A stretch of 64,000 nt of DNA from Paraoerskovia sediminicola. GTDB taxonomy: Bacteria > Actinomycetota > Actinomycetes > Actinomycetales > Cellulomonadaceae. The position numbers and the translations under genes were made by a program. Shown one piece after another: positions 38,569 through 48,784 of this stretch; position 1 is the first letter of the stretch, and every line of letters begins with the position of its first letter. The stretch covers positions 1,984,001 to 2,048,000 of the forward strand of contig NZ_AP027729.1 of assembly GCF_030296575.1 (NCBI RefSeq), given 5' to 3'. The notes beneath the pieces were generated by a model. The model was given only the letters and a program-made list of their open reading frames with translations. It was not told the DNA's origin and did not search any database.

Positions 38569-39693
38569 TCAGGACAGGCGCTCGCCCGTCGCCGACGAGA
38601 ACACGTGCTGCTGGCCCTCGCGGATCTTGACCCAGATCGTCGCGCCCTTGCCCGGGACGCTGCGCGGGTTGACGCGCACGATGATCTGGCCGGCGCCGGC
38701 GCCCGAGGAGACGATCGCCTCGGAGGCCGCAGGGCCCGTCAGCGTGCCGTACACGAACGCGTCGGAGCCGAGCTCCTCGACGATGTTGACCTCGACCGGG
38801 AACGCGCCGGGCGCGCCCTCGTCCGTCTGGTCGAGCGCCTCGGGACGGAAGCCGAGGACGACATGGTTCTTGTCCTCCGGCGTCAGCTTCGCGATGACCT
38901 CGGGGTCGAGCTTGACGTCGGCCTGGCCCACGCGGGCGTGACCGTCCGTGATCTCGAAGGTCGCGAGGTTCATGGCCGGCGAGCCGATGAACCCGGCGAC
39001 GAACACGTTCGCGGGGGTGTCGTACATGTCGCGCGGGGTGCCGACCTGCTGCAGGAGCCCGTCCTTGAGGACCGCGATGCGGTCACCCATCGTGAGCGCC
39101 TCGGTCTGGTCGTGCGTGACGTAGACCGTGGTGACGCCGAGGCGACGCTGGAGCGACGCGATCTGCGTACGGGTCTGGACACGGAGCTTGGCGTCGAGGT
39201 TCGACAGCGGCTCGTCCATGAGGAACACCTGCGGCTGGCGGACGATCGCACGGCCCATCGCGACGCGCTGACGCTGACCACCGGAGAGCGCCTTCGGCTT
39301 GCGGTCGAGGTACTCCGTGAGGTCGAGGATCTCCGCGGCCTCCTCGACGCGCTTGCGGATCTCCTGCTTCGGGGTGCCGGCGATCTTCAGGGCGAAGCCC
39401 ATGTTGTCGGCGACGGACATGTGCGGGTACAGCGCGTAGTTCTGGAACACCATCGCGATGTCGCGGTCCTTGGGCTGCACGTCGGTGACGTCGCGGTCAC
39501 CGATGTAGATCGCACCGCCGTTGACGTCCTCGAGGCCGGCGAGCATGCGCAGCGACGTGGACTTTCCGCAGCCCGACGGGCCGACGAGGACGAGGAACTC
39601 GCCGTCCTCGATGTGCAGGTTGAGCTGGTCCACTGCTGGACGCTCGGTCCCGGGGTAGAGCCGGGTAGCGTGGTCGTAGGTGACGGTAGCCAT
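38569..39693 (-). CDS. msiK: Multiple-sugar ABC transporter ATPase (UgpC/MsiK type)
   Basis: ATPase of 374 aa that powers carbohydrate importers. Walker [10 protein letters not shown] (residues 38-46), signature LSGGQRQR (about 134-141), Walker B VFLMDEPLSNLDAKLR, switch His in VYVTHDQTEALTM, and a C-terminal MalK-like regulatory OB domain. No permease or binding-protein genes are adjacent, typical for MsiK, which serves several sugar transporters. ATG at 39693 has GGAGGG about 11 bases upstream. A TATGCT -10 candidate lies at 39827-39832 on the minus strand. Confidence 0.9.
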   Translation of the reverse strand: MATVTYDHATRLYPGTERPAVDQLNLHIEDGEFLVLVGPSGCGKSTSLRMLAGLEDVNGGAIYIGDRDVTDVQPKDRDIAMVFQNYALYPHMSVADNMGFALKIAGTPKQEIRKRVEEAAEILDLTEYLDRKPKALSGGQRQRVAMGRAIVRQPQVFLMDEPLSNLDAKLRVQTRTQIASLQRRLGVTTVYVTHDQTEALTMGDRIAVLKDGLLQQVGTPRDMYDTPANVFVAGFIGSPAMNLATFEITDGHARVGQADVKLDPEVIAKLTPEDKNHVVLGFRPEALDQTDEGAPGAFPVEVNIVEELGSDAFVYGTLTGPAASEAIVSSGAGAGQIIVRVNPRSVPGKGATIWVKIREGQQHVFSSATGERLS

Positions 39694-39867
39694 GGCTGGT
39701 ACATCCCTCCACCGGCAGGTACGTGCCGGACGATCCGTTGTGGTGGTGTGCCTGTGCATTCAGGTGAGTTCACACGTGTCTGCGATGACACGGCCGGAGA
39801 CCGTCTGCGGACCCCGACCTGGCGCAAGCATAGCCTGACCCGCGCGCGGCCGGGAGCGGGTCCCGGT

Positions 39868-40707
39868 TCAGGCGTCCAGCGCGGTGGCGATCGAGCCGAG
39901 GAGCTCCGCGAACGCCGCGGGGTCGGCGACCCGACGCCGCGCCCGGGTGCGTCCGGGGCCGACCTTCACGGTCAGGTCGTCGGCGCCGAGGACCTCGAAG
40001 GCCCGCTCGTCCGTGGTGTCGTCGCCCGCGTACAGCACGGCGACGGTGTCGTCGTCGACGCCGTGCGCCGACGCGAGGTCGGCCCGCAGCCTGGTCAGCG
40101 CGACACCCTTGGACGTCTCGATCACCGCGACCTCCACGACGTCGTGCCCGTGCATCGCCTCCAGCCCGAGCCGCGCGGCCACGGCGTCGGCGGCCTCGGT
40201 GGCCTGCGTCGTCCCCTCGTCGGTGGCGAGCCGCGTGTGCAGGACGGCGGCCGTGGGCTTGGTCTCGACCCACGCCCCGCGCAGGTCCCCGATCGCGGCC
40301 TCGAACCCGGCGACCAGGTCCGTGTGGGCCTCCTCCTGCTCCGGCGAGAGGTCCAGGGGGACCTGGACGACGCCGTCCGCCGTCACCTCGCCTGTCTCCG
40401 CGCCGTGGCTGCCGACGACGAGCGTCCCGGTCGGCGGGTCTGCGAGGTCCGCGAGCGACCCGAGGTCGCGGCCCGACACCAGAGCGACCTGGACGCCGTC
40501 GATCCCGGAGATCCGCTCGAGCGCAGCGCGCGACGCGGGCAGCATCCGCGAGGCCTTCGGGTCGTCGACGAGAGGCGCCAGCACGCCGTCGAAGTCGAGC
40601 GCGACCAGGAGCGGACGACGGCCCGCGAGCTGCGCCACGTCGTCCGAGGTCGGGGTGGGCGGGACCTCCTCGAGGCCGTCGGTGGTCACGGGGCGCGCTT
40701 CGCTCAT
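39868..40707 (-). CDS. otsB: Trehalose-6-phosphate phosphatase
   Basis: Removes phosphate from trehalose 6-phosphate; 279 aa HAD-family enzyme. Motif I LLVALDFDGVLAPL contains the nucleophile Asp, motif II LVSGR, and the metal motif YAGDDTTDERAF is intact. It follows otsA by 19 nt, so the two steps of trehalose synthesis are co-transcribed. Confidence 0.95.
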   Translation of the reverse strand: MSEARPVTTDGLEEVPPTPTSDDVAQLAGRRPLLVALDFDGVLAPLVDDPKASRMLPASRAALERISGIDGVQVALVSGRDLGSLADLADPPTGTLVVGSHGAETGEVTADGVVQVPLDLSPEQEEAHTDLVAGFEAAIGDLRGAWVETKPTAAVLHTRLATDEGTTQATEAADAVAARLGLEAMHGHDVVEVAVIETSKGVALTRLRADLASAHGVDDDTVAVLYAGDDTTDERAFEVLGADDLTVKVGPGRTRARRRVADPAAFAELLGSIATALDA

Positions 40708-40726
40708 TCCGGGCTCCTGCGGTCGG

Positions 40727-42162
40727 TCAGACGTAGTCCGTGCGGGGCGGCATCGCGGTCAGGACGCCGAGGAACGAGTCGGACCACTTGGCGACGTCGT
40801 CGTTGAGCACCCGGCGGCGCAGCTTGCGCATGCGGCGGCGCTGCTCACGGTGGTCCATCTGCGCGGCCGCGACGATCGTGTCCTTCATGCCGTCGATGTC
40901 GTGCGGGTTGATCAGCAGGGCACCCGCCGAGAGCTCGTCGGCGGCGCCCGTGAACTCGGAGAGCACGAGCACGCCGCGGTCGTCGGAGCGCGCCGCGACG
41001 TACTCCTTGGCGACGAGGTTCATGCCGTCGCGCAGCGAGGTGACGAGCATGACGTCGGCCGCGAGGTACAGCGCGGCCATCTCCGCCGGCGGGTACGAGT
41101 GGTGCATGTAGTGGATCGCCGAGTGGCCGATCTCCCCGTACTCGCCGTTGATGCGGCCGGCCAGGCCCTCGACGTGCTCGCGCAGGTCCTGGTAGGCGCC
41201 GACGTTCTCGCGGCTCGGGCTCGCGATCTGGATCAGCGTCGCGTGCTCGACGTCGAGGCGCCCGTCGTTGAGCAGCTCGCCGTACGCCTTCATCCGGTGG
41301 CGGATCCCCTTGGTGTAGTCGAGGCGGTCCACGCCGAGCATGATCACGTCGGGGTTGCCCAGGTCGTCGCGGATCTCCTGCGCGCGCTTCTGGACGTCGT
41401 CGGTGCGCGCGAGCTGGTCGAAGTGGTCCGAGTCGATCGAGATCGGGAACGCGGCGGCGCGCACGTGCCGACCCGGCTTCCCGTTCGCGTCGGGCATCGT
41501 GATGATCGGCCCGCGGGTCGTGTGGTCCGTCAGCCGGCGCACGGCACGGATGAAGTTCGAGGCGTCGCCGGCGCGCTGGAACCCGATGAGGTCGGCGCCG
41601 AGCAGCCCGTCGATGATGGCGCGCCGCCACGGGAGCTGCTGGAACAGCTCGAGCGGGGGAAGGGGATGTGGTCGAAGAAGCCGATGCGCAGGTCCGGCCG
41701 CTGCTCGCGCAGCATCTTCGGGACCAGCTGGAGCTGGTAGTCGTGCACCCAGACGATCGCTCCGGGGGCGGCCTGTGCTGCCGCCGCGTCCGCGAACTTC
41801 TGGTTCGCCCGCTTGTACGCGTCCCACCACTGCCGGTGGTAGGCCGGCGGTGAGATGACGTCGTGGTAGAGCGGCCAGAGCGTGTCGTTGGAGAATCCCT
41901 CGTAGTACTTCTCGATCTCGTCGGCCGAGAGCGTCACCGGGACGAGGCGCATGTCGTCGGCGTCGAACGGCTCGACCTCCAGGCCGGGACCGCCGGACCA
42001 GCCGACCCACGCGCCGTCCGCCTTCTGCATGACCGGTTCGAGCGCGGTGACCAGGCCGCCGGGCGACCGCTTCCAGCTGACCTTCCCGTCGTCGTCCTTC
42101 GTGATGTCGACGGGCAGCCGGTTGGCCACGACGACGAGGTCGAATCCGTCCTGGGACGACAC
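40727..42162 (-). CDS. otsA: Trehalose-6-phosphate synthase, with one frame break
   Basis: GT20 enzyme joining a nucleotide-activated glucose to glucose 6-phosphate; about 478 aa after repair. N-terminal [11 protein letters not shown] and [27 protein letters not shown]; then [18 protein letters not shown] and [16 protein letters not shown]. The frame breaks at the run 41655-41659: one added base turns DHIPFPR into the standard [19 protein letters not shown] at 42162 has AGGAG six bases upstream. Trehalose likely serves as a stress solute. Confidence 0.93.
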
Positions 42163-42314
42163 GTGATCTCCTGGTGCGTCTGCGGCGCGAGGGCCGTCTG
42201 GGAGTGCCGGAGCGCGCCGGGGCGCGCGCAGCAAGGGTATCGCCCGCAGGCCCTCGGGGCCTGGGCTCGGCCGGTCCTCGGTGCGTCCGCCGCCCGCGGG
42301 CGGGCGGGCGTCGC

Positions 42315-42320
42315 TACGGT
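42315..42320 (+). promoter_or_regulatory. -10 hexamer of leaderless type before the Ser/Thr kinase
   Basis: TACGGT, six bases before ATG 42327. This spacing supports the ATG over the GTG at 42321. Confidence 0.5.
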
Positions 42321-42326
42321 GTGCTG

Positions 42327-44128
42327 ATGGACACCGAGAGCATCGGCACCCCGGGTGCGCCTGCCGAGCCGGGCTCGTCGGGACCGCGGCGCTCCCCGAC
42401 CTCCGGGGCGGAGCCCGGGGGCCTGCCCCCCGGCACGGAGATCGACGGCTACACGATCGTCTCGCGGCTCGGCTCCGGAGCGATGGGCACGGTCTACCGC
42501 GCGACGGACGGCGGCGGCCAGGAGGTCGCGCTGAAGCTGCTCCACTCCCACGTCGACGCGGACACGTCGGCGCTCGGCCGGGAGCGGCTGCGCAGGGAGG
42601 CCGTCGCGCTCCAGAAGCTCGACCACCCCGCGGTCGCCGCGATCCTCGACGTCGAGCTCGAAGGTGCCGACGCGTTCATCGTGACGCAGATCGCCGAGGG
42701 GATCAGCCTCGAGGACGAGATCGCCGAGCGCGGCCCCCTCGACGCGGACGACCTGCTCGCCCTCGCGGAGCAGCTCGCGGAGGCCCTCGAGGCGGTCCAT
42801 GCCGCCGGGGTCGTCCACCGGGACATGAAGCCGAGCAACGTGCTCGTCACCGACGACGGACCCGTGCTCATCGACTTCGGGATCGCCCACGGGCTCGAGG
42901 ACGCACGGATGACGTCCACCGGGCTCGTCATGGGGACGCCCGGCTACCTCGACCCCCAGCTGCTCAGCGGGGCGGAGCCCGGCACGGCCACGGACTGGTG
43001 GGGCTGGGCGGCGATGCTCGCGTACGCCGCGACCGGGCGGCCGCCCTTCGGGGTGCGTCCCCTGGACGCCGTCCTCGCCCGCGCCAGGTCGGGGGACGCC
43101 GACCTGGCGGGCCTCGGTGCGCGCACGCACGGGGCGCTCGCCGCGGCGCTCAACCCCGAACCACGCCGACGCCTCGGCCCCGCCCAGGTGGTGCGGGCCC
43201 TGCGGACCGCCGCCACCGAGGGCGACCCCGCCGTCGAGGACGGCGGCATCTCCCGCGGGCAGGTCGCAGCCGCGGCGGGTGCGTTCGCCGCCGGTGCCGC
43301 CGTCACCCAGGTCGTCGCGTCGGACGGCGGGACGAGGCCGATGGTGGTCGGGCCACCGAGCGACGGCGCGGGGGACGGCACGTACGCCGATCCTGCGGCC
43401 TACAGCGAGGGAGGCGACCGCGCGGCCTACGGGCAGCCGGAGGCGGCCGCCGGCGACCCCGCGGGGGAGGGAGCGTCGCAGTGGCAGGGATACGAGCGAC
43501 CCCGTCCCGCGCGTCGGCCCTGGGCGGTCCTCGGGATCGGCGTCGCGCTCGTGGCCTTCGCGGGCTCCGCGCCCGGCGTCGCGTTCGCGCTGCTGGCGGT
43601 CCTCGTGATCCTCGCCCGATGGGTCGGCCTGATGACGAACTCGCTCCACGCGCGGCGGGAGGCCCGGGGGTCTCGTCGTGGGACGGAGCCCGGATCGGTG
43701 GGCTGTCGCCCCTCTTCCTCGTGCGTGCGGTGCTCGGCGCCGCGCCCGGGCTGCTCGTCGGTGCCTGCGCGGGGGTGCTGCTCGTGGTCGGCGGCTGGTG
43801 GCTGCTCGCCCCCGGGCGGGTGGTCCTCGTGCCCGATCCCTCGACGGCCGCGCGGTCGGTCGGGGGAGCGAACGCCGACTGGGTCTTCACGGTCGTGCTC
43901 TGCCTCGCGATGGCCGTCGCGGCGGCGTTCGCGTGGTTCGGCCCGATGAGCTGGACGACGCGGTACGGCGCGCGGACCGCGATCAGCAAGGTCACGCCGG
44001 GGTGGGTGTCCCGCGCGATCGTCATCGCCCTGACGTTCTCGGTCGCGGTGGCCGCCGTGACCAGGGCGGTCCTCGATGCCGGCGGCGCGATCGACTGGTG
44101 GCCGTTCACCGGTCCGCCGCCGTTCTGA
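42327..44128 (+). CDS. Membrane-attached Ser/Thr protein kinase, with one frame break
   Basis: About 600 aa after repair. The Hanks-type kinase domain (about residues 40-300) has the Gly loop [13 protein letters not shown], catalytic K70, [18 protein letters not shown] and [10 protein letters not shown] Gly/Ala/Tyr-rich stretch follows, then four or five hydrophobic segments. There is no PASTA or other extracellular sensor domain. The frame changes at the run 43666-43670 (GGGGG) within the membrane region: one added G joins LHARREARG to [11 protein letters not shown] and the last three helices. Substrates unknown. Confidence 0.85.
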
Positions 44129-44142
44129 CGGGCCGACCCCGC

Positions 44143-44148
44143 TAGGCT
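44143..44148 (+). promoter_or_regulatory. -10 hexamer of leaderless type before the 44155 gene
   Basis: TAGGCT six bases before the GTG at 44155, 15 nt after the kinase stop. Confidence 0.5.
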
Positions 44149-44154
44149 GACCGC

Positions 44155-44757
44155 GTGAACCCGACGACGCCGCGCGGCACCGCGGACCGGCGAGGCGTGC
44201 AGCGCGCGCGCCTCGGTGGGAGCGCCCGCGCGCTCGCGGGTCGTCCGCTCGTCCGGGTCGTCGGTGTCGCGCTGGTGCTCGCCGCCGCGCTCGGGGTGAT
44301 CGCCCGGACCGTCGGGCGCGGCTACGTGCTGGTCCACGACTGCGTCGCCGTCCAGGGCGTCCCGGCGTGGTTCGGGATCCATCTCGCACTGGTCCGCCCG
44401 TCCGCGCACTGCCCGGACGGGACGCTCGCGCTCGGCGCGGCCCCGGGGAGCGCTCCGGTGGTCGTCGCCGTGGTCGCGCTGCCGGTCCTGCTGGCCCAGG
44501 TCGGGGTTGCGGTCGCGCTGCTCGGGTCCGCGATGCTCGTCAGGGCGGTGCTCCGGCGCACCCGCCTGGCCGGGCGGCGCGCCCTGCGCGCGGTAGGACG
44601 GTTCGTGCGCGTCGTCGCGCTCGTGCCCGCCGGAGCCGGTGACCGCGCGCTCCCGGCGACCACCACCGCCTGCGCCCCGGTCCTGCGTCGGGTGTCCGCA
44701 GGTCTCGTCACCGTCGTGACCTGGCGCGGACCGCCGCGCGCGCTCCTGCCGGCCTGA
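44155..44757 (+). CDS. Two-helix membrane protein of unknown function
   Basis: A 200-aa Arg-rich protein with two predicted membrane helices (about residues 33-55 and 99-130) separated by a loop containing two cysteines (VHDCVAVQGV and AHCPDG), which would be outside the cell and could pair. The C-terminal 70 residues are basic. I do not recognise the family. Its position between a membrane kinase and a DsbA-like protein is worth noting given the cysteines. Confidence 0.65.
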   Translation: MNPTTPRGTADRRGVQRARLGGSARALAGRPLVRVVGVALVLAAALGVIARTVGRGYVLVHDCVAVQGVPAWFGIHLALVRPSAHCPDGTLALGAAPGSAPVVVAVVALPVLLAQVGVAVALLGSAMLVRAVLRRTRLAGRRALRAVGRFVRVVALVPAGAGDRALPATTTACAPVLRRVSAGLVTVVTWRGPPRALLPA

Positions 44758-44905
44758 CGTCGTCCGACGCCTGTGCCCAGCAGGCAAGCAGCAGGCACGG
44801 CACGCCGAAGCCGGCCGGTCCGACCTGCGGCCAGAGTGGCAGGCCCGGCCGGCCAGGCCACCGAGCGAATCATCCGACTTCCCGCACCCGAACGAGAGCA
44901 GCCCC

Positions 44906-45724
44906 ATGAACCAGCAGAACCTGTCCAAGGCCCAGCGACGAGAGGCCGCGATCGCCGAGGCCGCGCGGGTGCGCGACGCCCAGGCCGCGCGCGACCGTCG
45001 GGTCCGCATCATCACGATCTCCGCGCTCGTGGTCGCGCTCGCCGTCGTCGTGGCGATCGTGGTCTTCATCATGAACGAGGGCGACAAGCCCGCCCTCGAC
45101 CGCGTCGACGCGCCGGCGACGGCGACCGCGGACGCGGGCATCCCGCTCGGCGAGTCCGGCGCCGCGGGCACGACGAACGAGGGCGCGGTCGAGGTCGCCG
45201 TCTACCTCGACTACATGTGCCCGGTGTGCGGCCAGTTCGAAGAGCTCAACGGCGAGACGCTCGACTCGCTGCGGGAGTCGGGGGACATCACCGAGGTGCT
45301 CCACCCCGTCTCGATCCTGGACCGCATGTCGAGCGGTGCGCGGTTCTCGACGCGCGCCGCAGCGGCGGCGGCGTTCGTGGCCGACCGCGCGCCGGAGGCC
45401 ATGGCGGACTTCAACGACGCCATGTTCGTCAACCAGCCCGAGGAGAACACCCCCGGGTACACCGACGACCAGATCGCGGACATCGCCGTCGCCGCCGGTG
45501 TGCCCGACGACGTGGCCGAGGGGATCCGCAACGGCGACGCGGACTCCGCGTTCAGCGGCTGGGTCGAGGCCGGCACCGAGCTCGCCTCGGACGACGACGC
45601 GCTCAAGAACCCGCAGTCCGGCGGGTTCGGCACCCCGACGATCACCATCGACGGCGAGCGCTGGGACGGGAACTGGAGCGAGGACGGCGCCCTCGAGGCA
45701 GCCGTCACCGCCGCTCAGGGCTGA
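44906..45724 (+). CDS. Membrane-anchored DsbA-like thiol-disulfide oxidoreductase
   Basis: A 272-aa protein with a cytoplasmic charged helix (residues 1-31), one membrane anchor (about 33-56) and an extracytoplasmic thioredoxin fold of the DSBA/Thioredoxin_4 type. The active site is CPVC in YLDYMCPVCGQFEEL; the cis-Pro loop is GGFGTPTITIDG. It probably oxidises or isomerises secreted proteins. A family of such proteins is common in actinobacteria, often as kinase or tRNA neighbours. Confidence 0.9.
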   Translation: MNQQNLSKAQRREAAIAEAARVRDAQAARDRRVRIITISALVVALAVVVAIVVFIMNEGDKPALDRVDAPATATADAGIPLGESGAAGTTNEGAVEVAVYLDYMCPVCGQFEELNGETLDSLRESGDITEVLHPVSILDRMSSGARFSTRAAAAAAFVADRAPEAMADFNDAMFVNQPEENTPGYTDDQIADIAVAAGVPDDVAEGIRNGDADSAFSGWVEAGTELASDDDALKNPQSGGFGTPTITIDGERWDGNWSEDGALEAAVTAAQG

Positions 45725-45845
45725 CCGGCCCGCGCGACCCCTCGGGTAGGCTGTCCGCCGTCCTGCGCTACGGCGCCCGGACGGCGGGCAGCGGCCCGGG
45801 CGGACCCTGCCGAACGGTGGCAGACCCGTCGGTCGCACCGTCCAC

Positions 45846-45918
45846 GCCGCCTTAGCTCAGCTGGTAGAGCGCTCGCCTTGTAAGCGAAAGGTCGTCGGTT
45901 CGAACCCGACAGGCGGCT
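45846..45918 (+). tRNA. tRNA-Thr (anticodon TGT)
   Basis: A 73-nt cloverleaf: acceptor GCCGCCT/AGGCGGC, D stem GCTC/GAGC, anticodon loop CTTGTAA with TGT, T arm GTCGG-TTCGAAC-CCGAC. All stems pair except the top of the anticodon stem (C27 opposite A43). CCA is not encoded. A TAGGCT -10 candidate is at 45747-45752. Confidence 0.95.
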
Positions 45919-45930
45919 CCCTCGCGGTGG

Positions 45931-46854
45931 CTAGCTCGACGCCTCCGCCGACTTCTCCGCTGCGGTCTCCGGCTCGAGCGACTCCTCGAGCGCGGGGTCC
46001 GTGACCTTCTCGGCCGGCGGCTCCACCGTGACGAGCGGGGCGAGCTCCGGGGCCTTCGGCAGCCGGGTGTCCCCGCTCGAGGTCCCGGTCAGCCGCCGCT
46101 TCGCCCACGGCCCTACGTGCTCACGCAGCCACTGCGCGTTCTCACGTACGTGGTCCATCCGCGGGGTCGGTGCGGCGGTGGGCAGCATCGCGTCCCACTC
46201 GGCGTCGTCGGGCTGCAGGCCCAGGCCGAGGAGCGCGCCCTGGGCGACCCGACGGTGGCCCTCGGGCACCATGTGGATCCGGTCGGACGCCCACATGCGC
46301 CAGTCGCGCAGGAACGTCATGCCCCACAGGTCGACGACGTGGGCACCCTGGCGCCGGGCGATCGACCAGATGAGGGAGTTGTAGATCCCGACGCGGCTGC
46401 GCGTGAGGCCGACGAGGGAACCGGACGCGTCGAACCCGGTCCCGAGGAGCACGTCGATGCCCTCGGCGCGCAGCCGTGCGACCCCGTGCTCGAGGTTGCG
46501 CGCGAGCCGGTCGATGTCGGCGCGCGGTCGCAGGATGTCGTTGCCCCCGCCGATCAGGCTGACGAGGTCCGGCTTCATCGCGATGGCCGCCGGGACCTGG
46601 TCGACGAGGATCGAGCGCAGGAGCTTGCCGCGGATCGCCAGGTTCGCGTACTCGAGAGGCTCCTCGCCCGCGGCGACGCGGCGCTCGGAGAGGTTCTCGG
46701 CCAGCCGGTCGGCCCACCCGCGCTGGCGGTCCGGGTCCAGCGGGTGCGGGTCCCACAGGCCCTCGGAGAGCGAGTCGCCGATGGCGACGTAGCGGCTCCA
46801 CCGGGGCGCCTGCGGCCGGCCGGTCTGCTCCTCGACGTGCTGCGTGGGTGTCAC
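45931..46854 (-). CDS. SGNH/GDSL-family hydrolase
   Basis: A 307-aa esterase-type enzyme without a signal peptide. Block I is YVAIGDSLSEGLWD (nucleophile Ser), block III IGGGNDI, and block V SDRIHMVPEGHR with the catalytic Asp/His. The last 50 residues are an acidic Pro/Glu-rich tail. GTG at 46854 is the only start giving the full block I without a foreign leader. It ends 12 nt after the tRNA, on the opposite strand. Substrate unknown. Confidence 0.88.
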   Translation of the reverse strand: MTPTQHVEEQTGRPQAPRWSRYVAIGDSLSEGLWDPHPLDPDRQRGWADRLAENLSERRVAAGEEPLEYANLAIRGKLLRSILVDQVPAAIAMKPDLVSLIGGGNDILRPRADIDRLARNLEHGVARLRAEGIDVLLGTGFDASGSLVGLTRSRVGIYNSLIWSIARRQGAHVVDLWGMTFLRDWRMWASDRIHMVPEGHRRVAQGALLGLGLQPDDAEWDAMLPTAAPTPRMDHVRENAQWLREHVGPWAKRRLTGTSSGDTRLPKAPELAPLVTVEPPAEKVTDPALEESLEPETAAEKSAEASS

Positions 46855-46958
46855 GGCGCCATTGTGCTCCGGACGTCCGGTCCGTCGCCACCGCCGCTCG
46901 TCGTGACCGCCGCTCGTCGTGACCGTCGCTCGTGGTGACCGCCGCTCGACGTGGGGCG

Positions 46959-47713
46959 TCAGAGCAGGCGCCCCGTGGGGATCCGCCAGTCGACGGGTCC
47001 GTCGCCCTGGCGGGCGAGGGCCTCGTCGACCCGAGAGAAGGGGCGCGACCCGAAGAACCCGCGTCGCGCGGAGAGCGGGCTCGGGTGCGCCGACGCCACG
47101 ATCGGCACGTCGCCCAGCCAGGGGGCGACGGACTGGGCGTCCCGGCCCCAGAGGACGGCGACGAGCGGTCGTCCCCGCGCGGCCAGCGCCCGGATCGCGG
47201 CCTCCGTCACGGACTCCCAGCCGATCCCGCGGTGGGACCCGGGCTCCCGGACCGGACCGTGAGCACGCGGTTGAGCAGCAGCACCCCCTGGTCCGCCCAC
47301 GGGGTGAGGTCGCCGTGGTCGGGAACCGGCGCGCCGACGTCGTCCGCCAGCTCCGTGTAGACGTTGCGCAGAGATCTCGGGACGGGGCGGACGTCGGGTC
47401 GGACGGCGAAGGCCATCCCGGTCGCGTGACCGGGGGTGGGGTAGGGGTCCTGGCCGACGACGAGCACGCGGACGTCCGCGAACGGGCGCCGGAACGCCCG
47501 CAGGACGTCCTCGGGCTCCGGGTGGACCACGCGGCCCTGCTCCACCTCCTGCCGGACGGCGCGTCGCGCCGCGCGCAGGGCGGGCTCGGCCGGGGCGAGG
47601 GCGGCCACCCAGGCGGGGTCGAGCCCGTGGGTCCAGTCGGGGTCCCCGGGCGCCTGGGACGTGCGGGCGGGCGCCGGTGCGCCAGGGTGCGCGTGGGTCG
47701 GGTGCTCGGACAC
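46959..47713 (-). CDS. ung: Uracil-DNA glycosylase, with one frame break
   Basis: Removes uracil from DNA; about 251 aa after repair. The water-activating loop is [17 protein letters not shown], followed by LLLNRVLTV and the DNA-intercalating [14 protein letters not shown]. The frame slips at 47246-47248 (CCC on the plus strand): one added base gives [20 protein letters not shown] at 47713 starts [11 protein letters not shown]. Family 1 UNG is usual for this lineage; the repaired sequence is complete. Confidence 0.93.
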
Positions 47714-47789
47714 CCCACCACGGTACGGCCGGGCGAATGACACCGCTGTGATTCGCGTCGTATCCTGGCGGCGACGGAAGGGAAGGACG

Positions 47790-48119
47790 ATGGCCGAAGC
47801 AGCAGGTTCCTCGCTGGAGGCGCACGCGCCCGGTGACGCCTCCGGTGCGCCGGGCGACGGCGATCTGGACGAGCGCAGCCGGGCGATCCTCGACTTCGAG
47901 CGGCAGTGGTGGACCTACGCCGGTGCCAAGGAGCAGGCGGTCCGGGATCTGTTCGACCTGACCCCGACGCGGTACTACCAGACCCTCAACCGGATCATCG
48001 ACTCCCCGGCGGCGCTCGCCCACGACGCGCTCCTGGTCAAGCGGCTCCGTCGCATGCGCGCCTCGCGCCACCGCGCGCGCGGTGGCCGTCGGCTCGGTGC
48101 CGACGTTCAGTCCCGCTAG
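47790..48119 (+). CDS. DUF3263 protein
   Basis: A 109-aa protein whose centre ([20 protein letters not shown] and [17 protein letters not shown]) is the DUF3263 domain, a helix-turn-helix-like fold of unknown function in actinobacteria. The ATG has GGAAGGA just upstream. It pairs with the next gene, a LytR_C protein, in a conserved two-gene arrangement, which hints at an envelope connection. Confidence 0.88.
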   Translation: MAEAAGSSLEAHAPGDASGAPGDGDLDERSRAILDFERQWWTYAGAKEQAVRDLFDLTPTRYYQTLNRIIDSPAALAHDALLVKRLRRMRASRHRARGGRRLGADVQSR

Positions 48120-48129
48120 CGCGGGCCGC

Positions 48130-48135
48130 TAAGGT
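48130..48135 (+). promoter_or_regulatory. -10 hexamer of leaderless type before the LytR_C gene
   Basis: TAAGGT six bases before the GTG at 48142. Confidence 0.5.
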
Positions 48136-48141
48136 TCGGCC

Positions 48142-48771
48142 GTGGACTCCTCCCGATACCCCTACCAGCCCGACGAGTTCGACGCGCCTGCGGCAGCGGG
48201 CGCTCCGGTCGGCATCCACCGTGCGCCGCGCTCCGCGTGGAGCGCAGTCTGGCCGTTCCTCCTCGTCGCCGTCGTGTGCGGGGCGCTCGCGGTCGCCGCG
48301 GTCGCCGCTGTCGCGTCGTGGTCGGACGACGGCTCCGACGCCGCCGCGCCCGCCGCCACTCAGGCGCAGAGCCCGGAGCCGAGCGGGTCGGCCGAGGAGC
48401 CCACGGACGAGGCCTCCCAGGAACCGGACGAGGAGTCCACCGAGGACGCCACGGACGAGCCGACCGAGGAACCGACCGAGGAGCCGGACGCCGACGTCGA
48501 CCTCTCGCTCGAGGTCCGCGTGCTCAACGACTCCGGCATCAGCGGGCTCGCCGGGAAGGTCACCCAGGTGCTCCTCGACGACGGGTTCACCGACGTCACC
48601 GCTTCGAACTACGAGGGCTCCTCGCTCCCGGAGTCCGCGGTCTGGTACCGGGACGAGTCGGACGCCGCGACGGCACAGAAGATCGCCGACGACCTGGGCA
48701 TCGGCGAGACGCGTCAGATCTCCGACCTGCGTGCGAACATCTCCGTGATCCTCCTCACCGACCCCACCTGA
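48142..48771 (+). CDS. Membrane-anchored LytR_C domain protein
   Basis: A 209-aa protein: cytoplasmic N-terminus, one membrane segment (about residues 36-56), an acidic spacer of Glu-Pro-Thr repeats (EEPTEEPD) and a C-terminal LytR_C domain (VRVLNDSGISGLAGKVTQVL). This module is found at the end of LytR-CpsA-Psr wall ligases but also alone, as here; its own activity is unknown. It ends 13 nt from the convergent GH15 gene. Confidence 0.88.
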   Translation: MDSSRYPYQPDEFDAPAAAGAPVGIHRAPRSAWSAVWPFLLVAVVCGALAVAAVAAVASWSDDGSDAAAPAATQAQSPEPSGSAEEPTDEASQEPDEESTEDATDEPTEEPTEEPDADVDLSLEVRVLNDSGISGLAGKVTQVLLDDGFTDVTASNYEGSSLPESAVWYRDESDAATAQKIADDLGIGETRQISDLRANISVILLTDPT

Positions 48772-48784
48772 TCGGCCGGGTCGC

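Noticed and set aside
38251-40806. An 851-aa plus-strand frame
   Set aside because: Antisense to the DUF4032, msiK and otsB genes, with no motif of its own.
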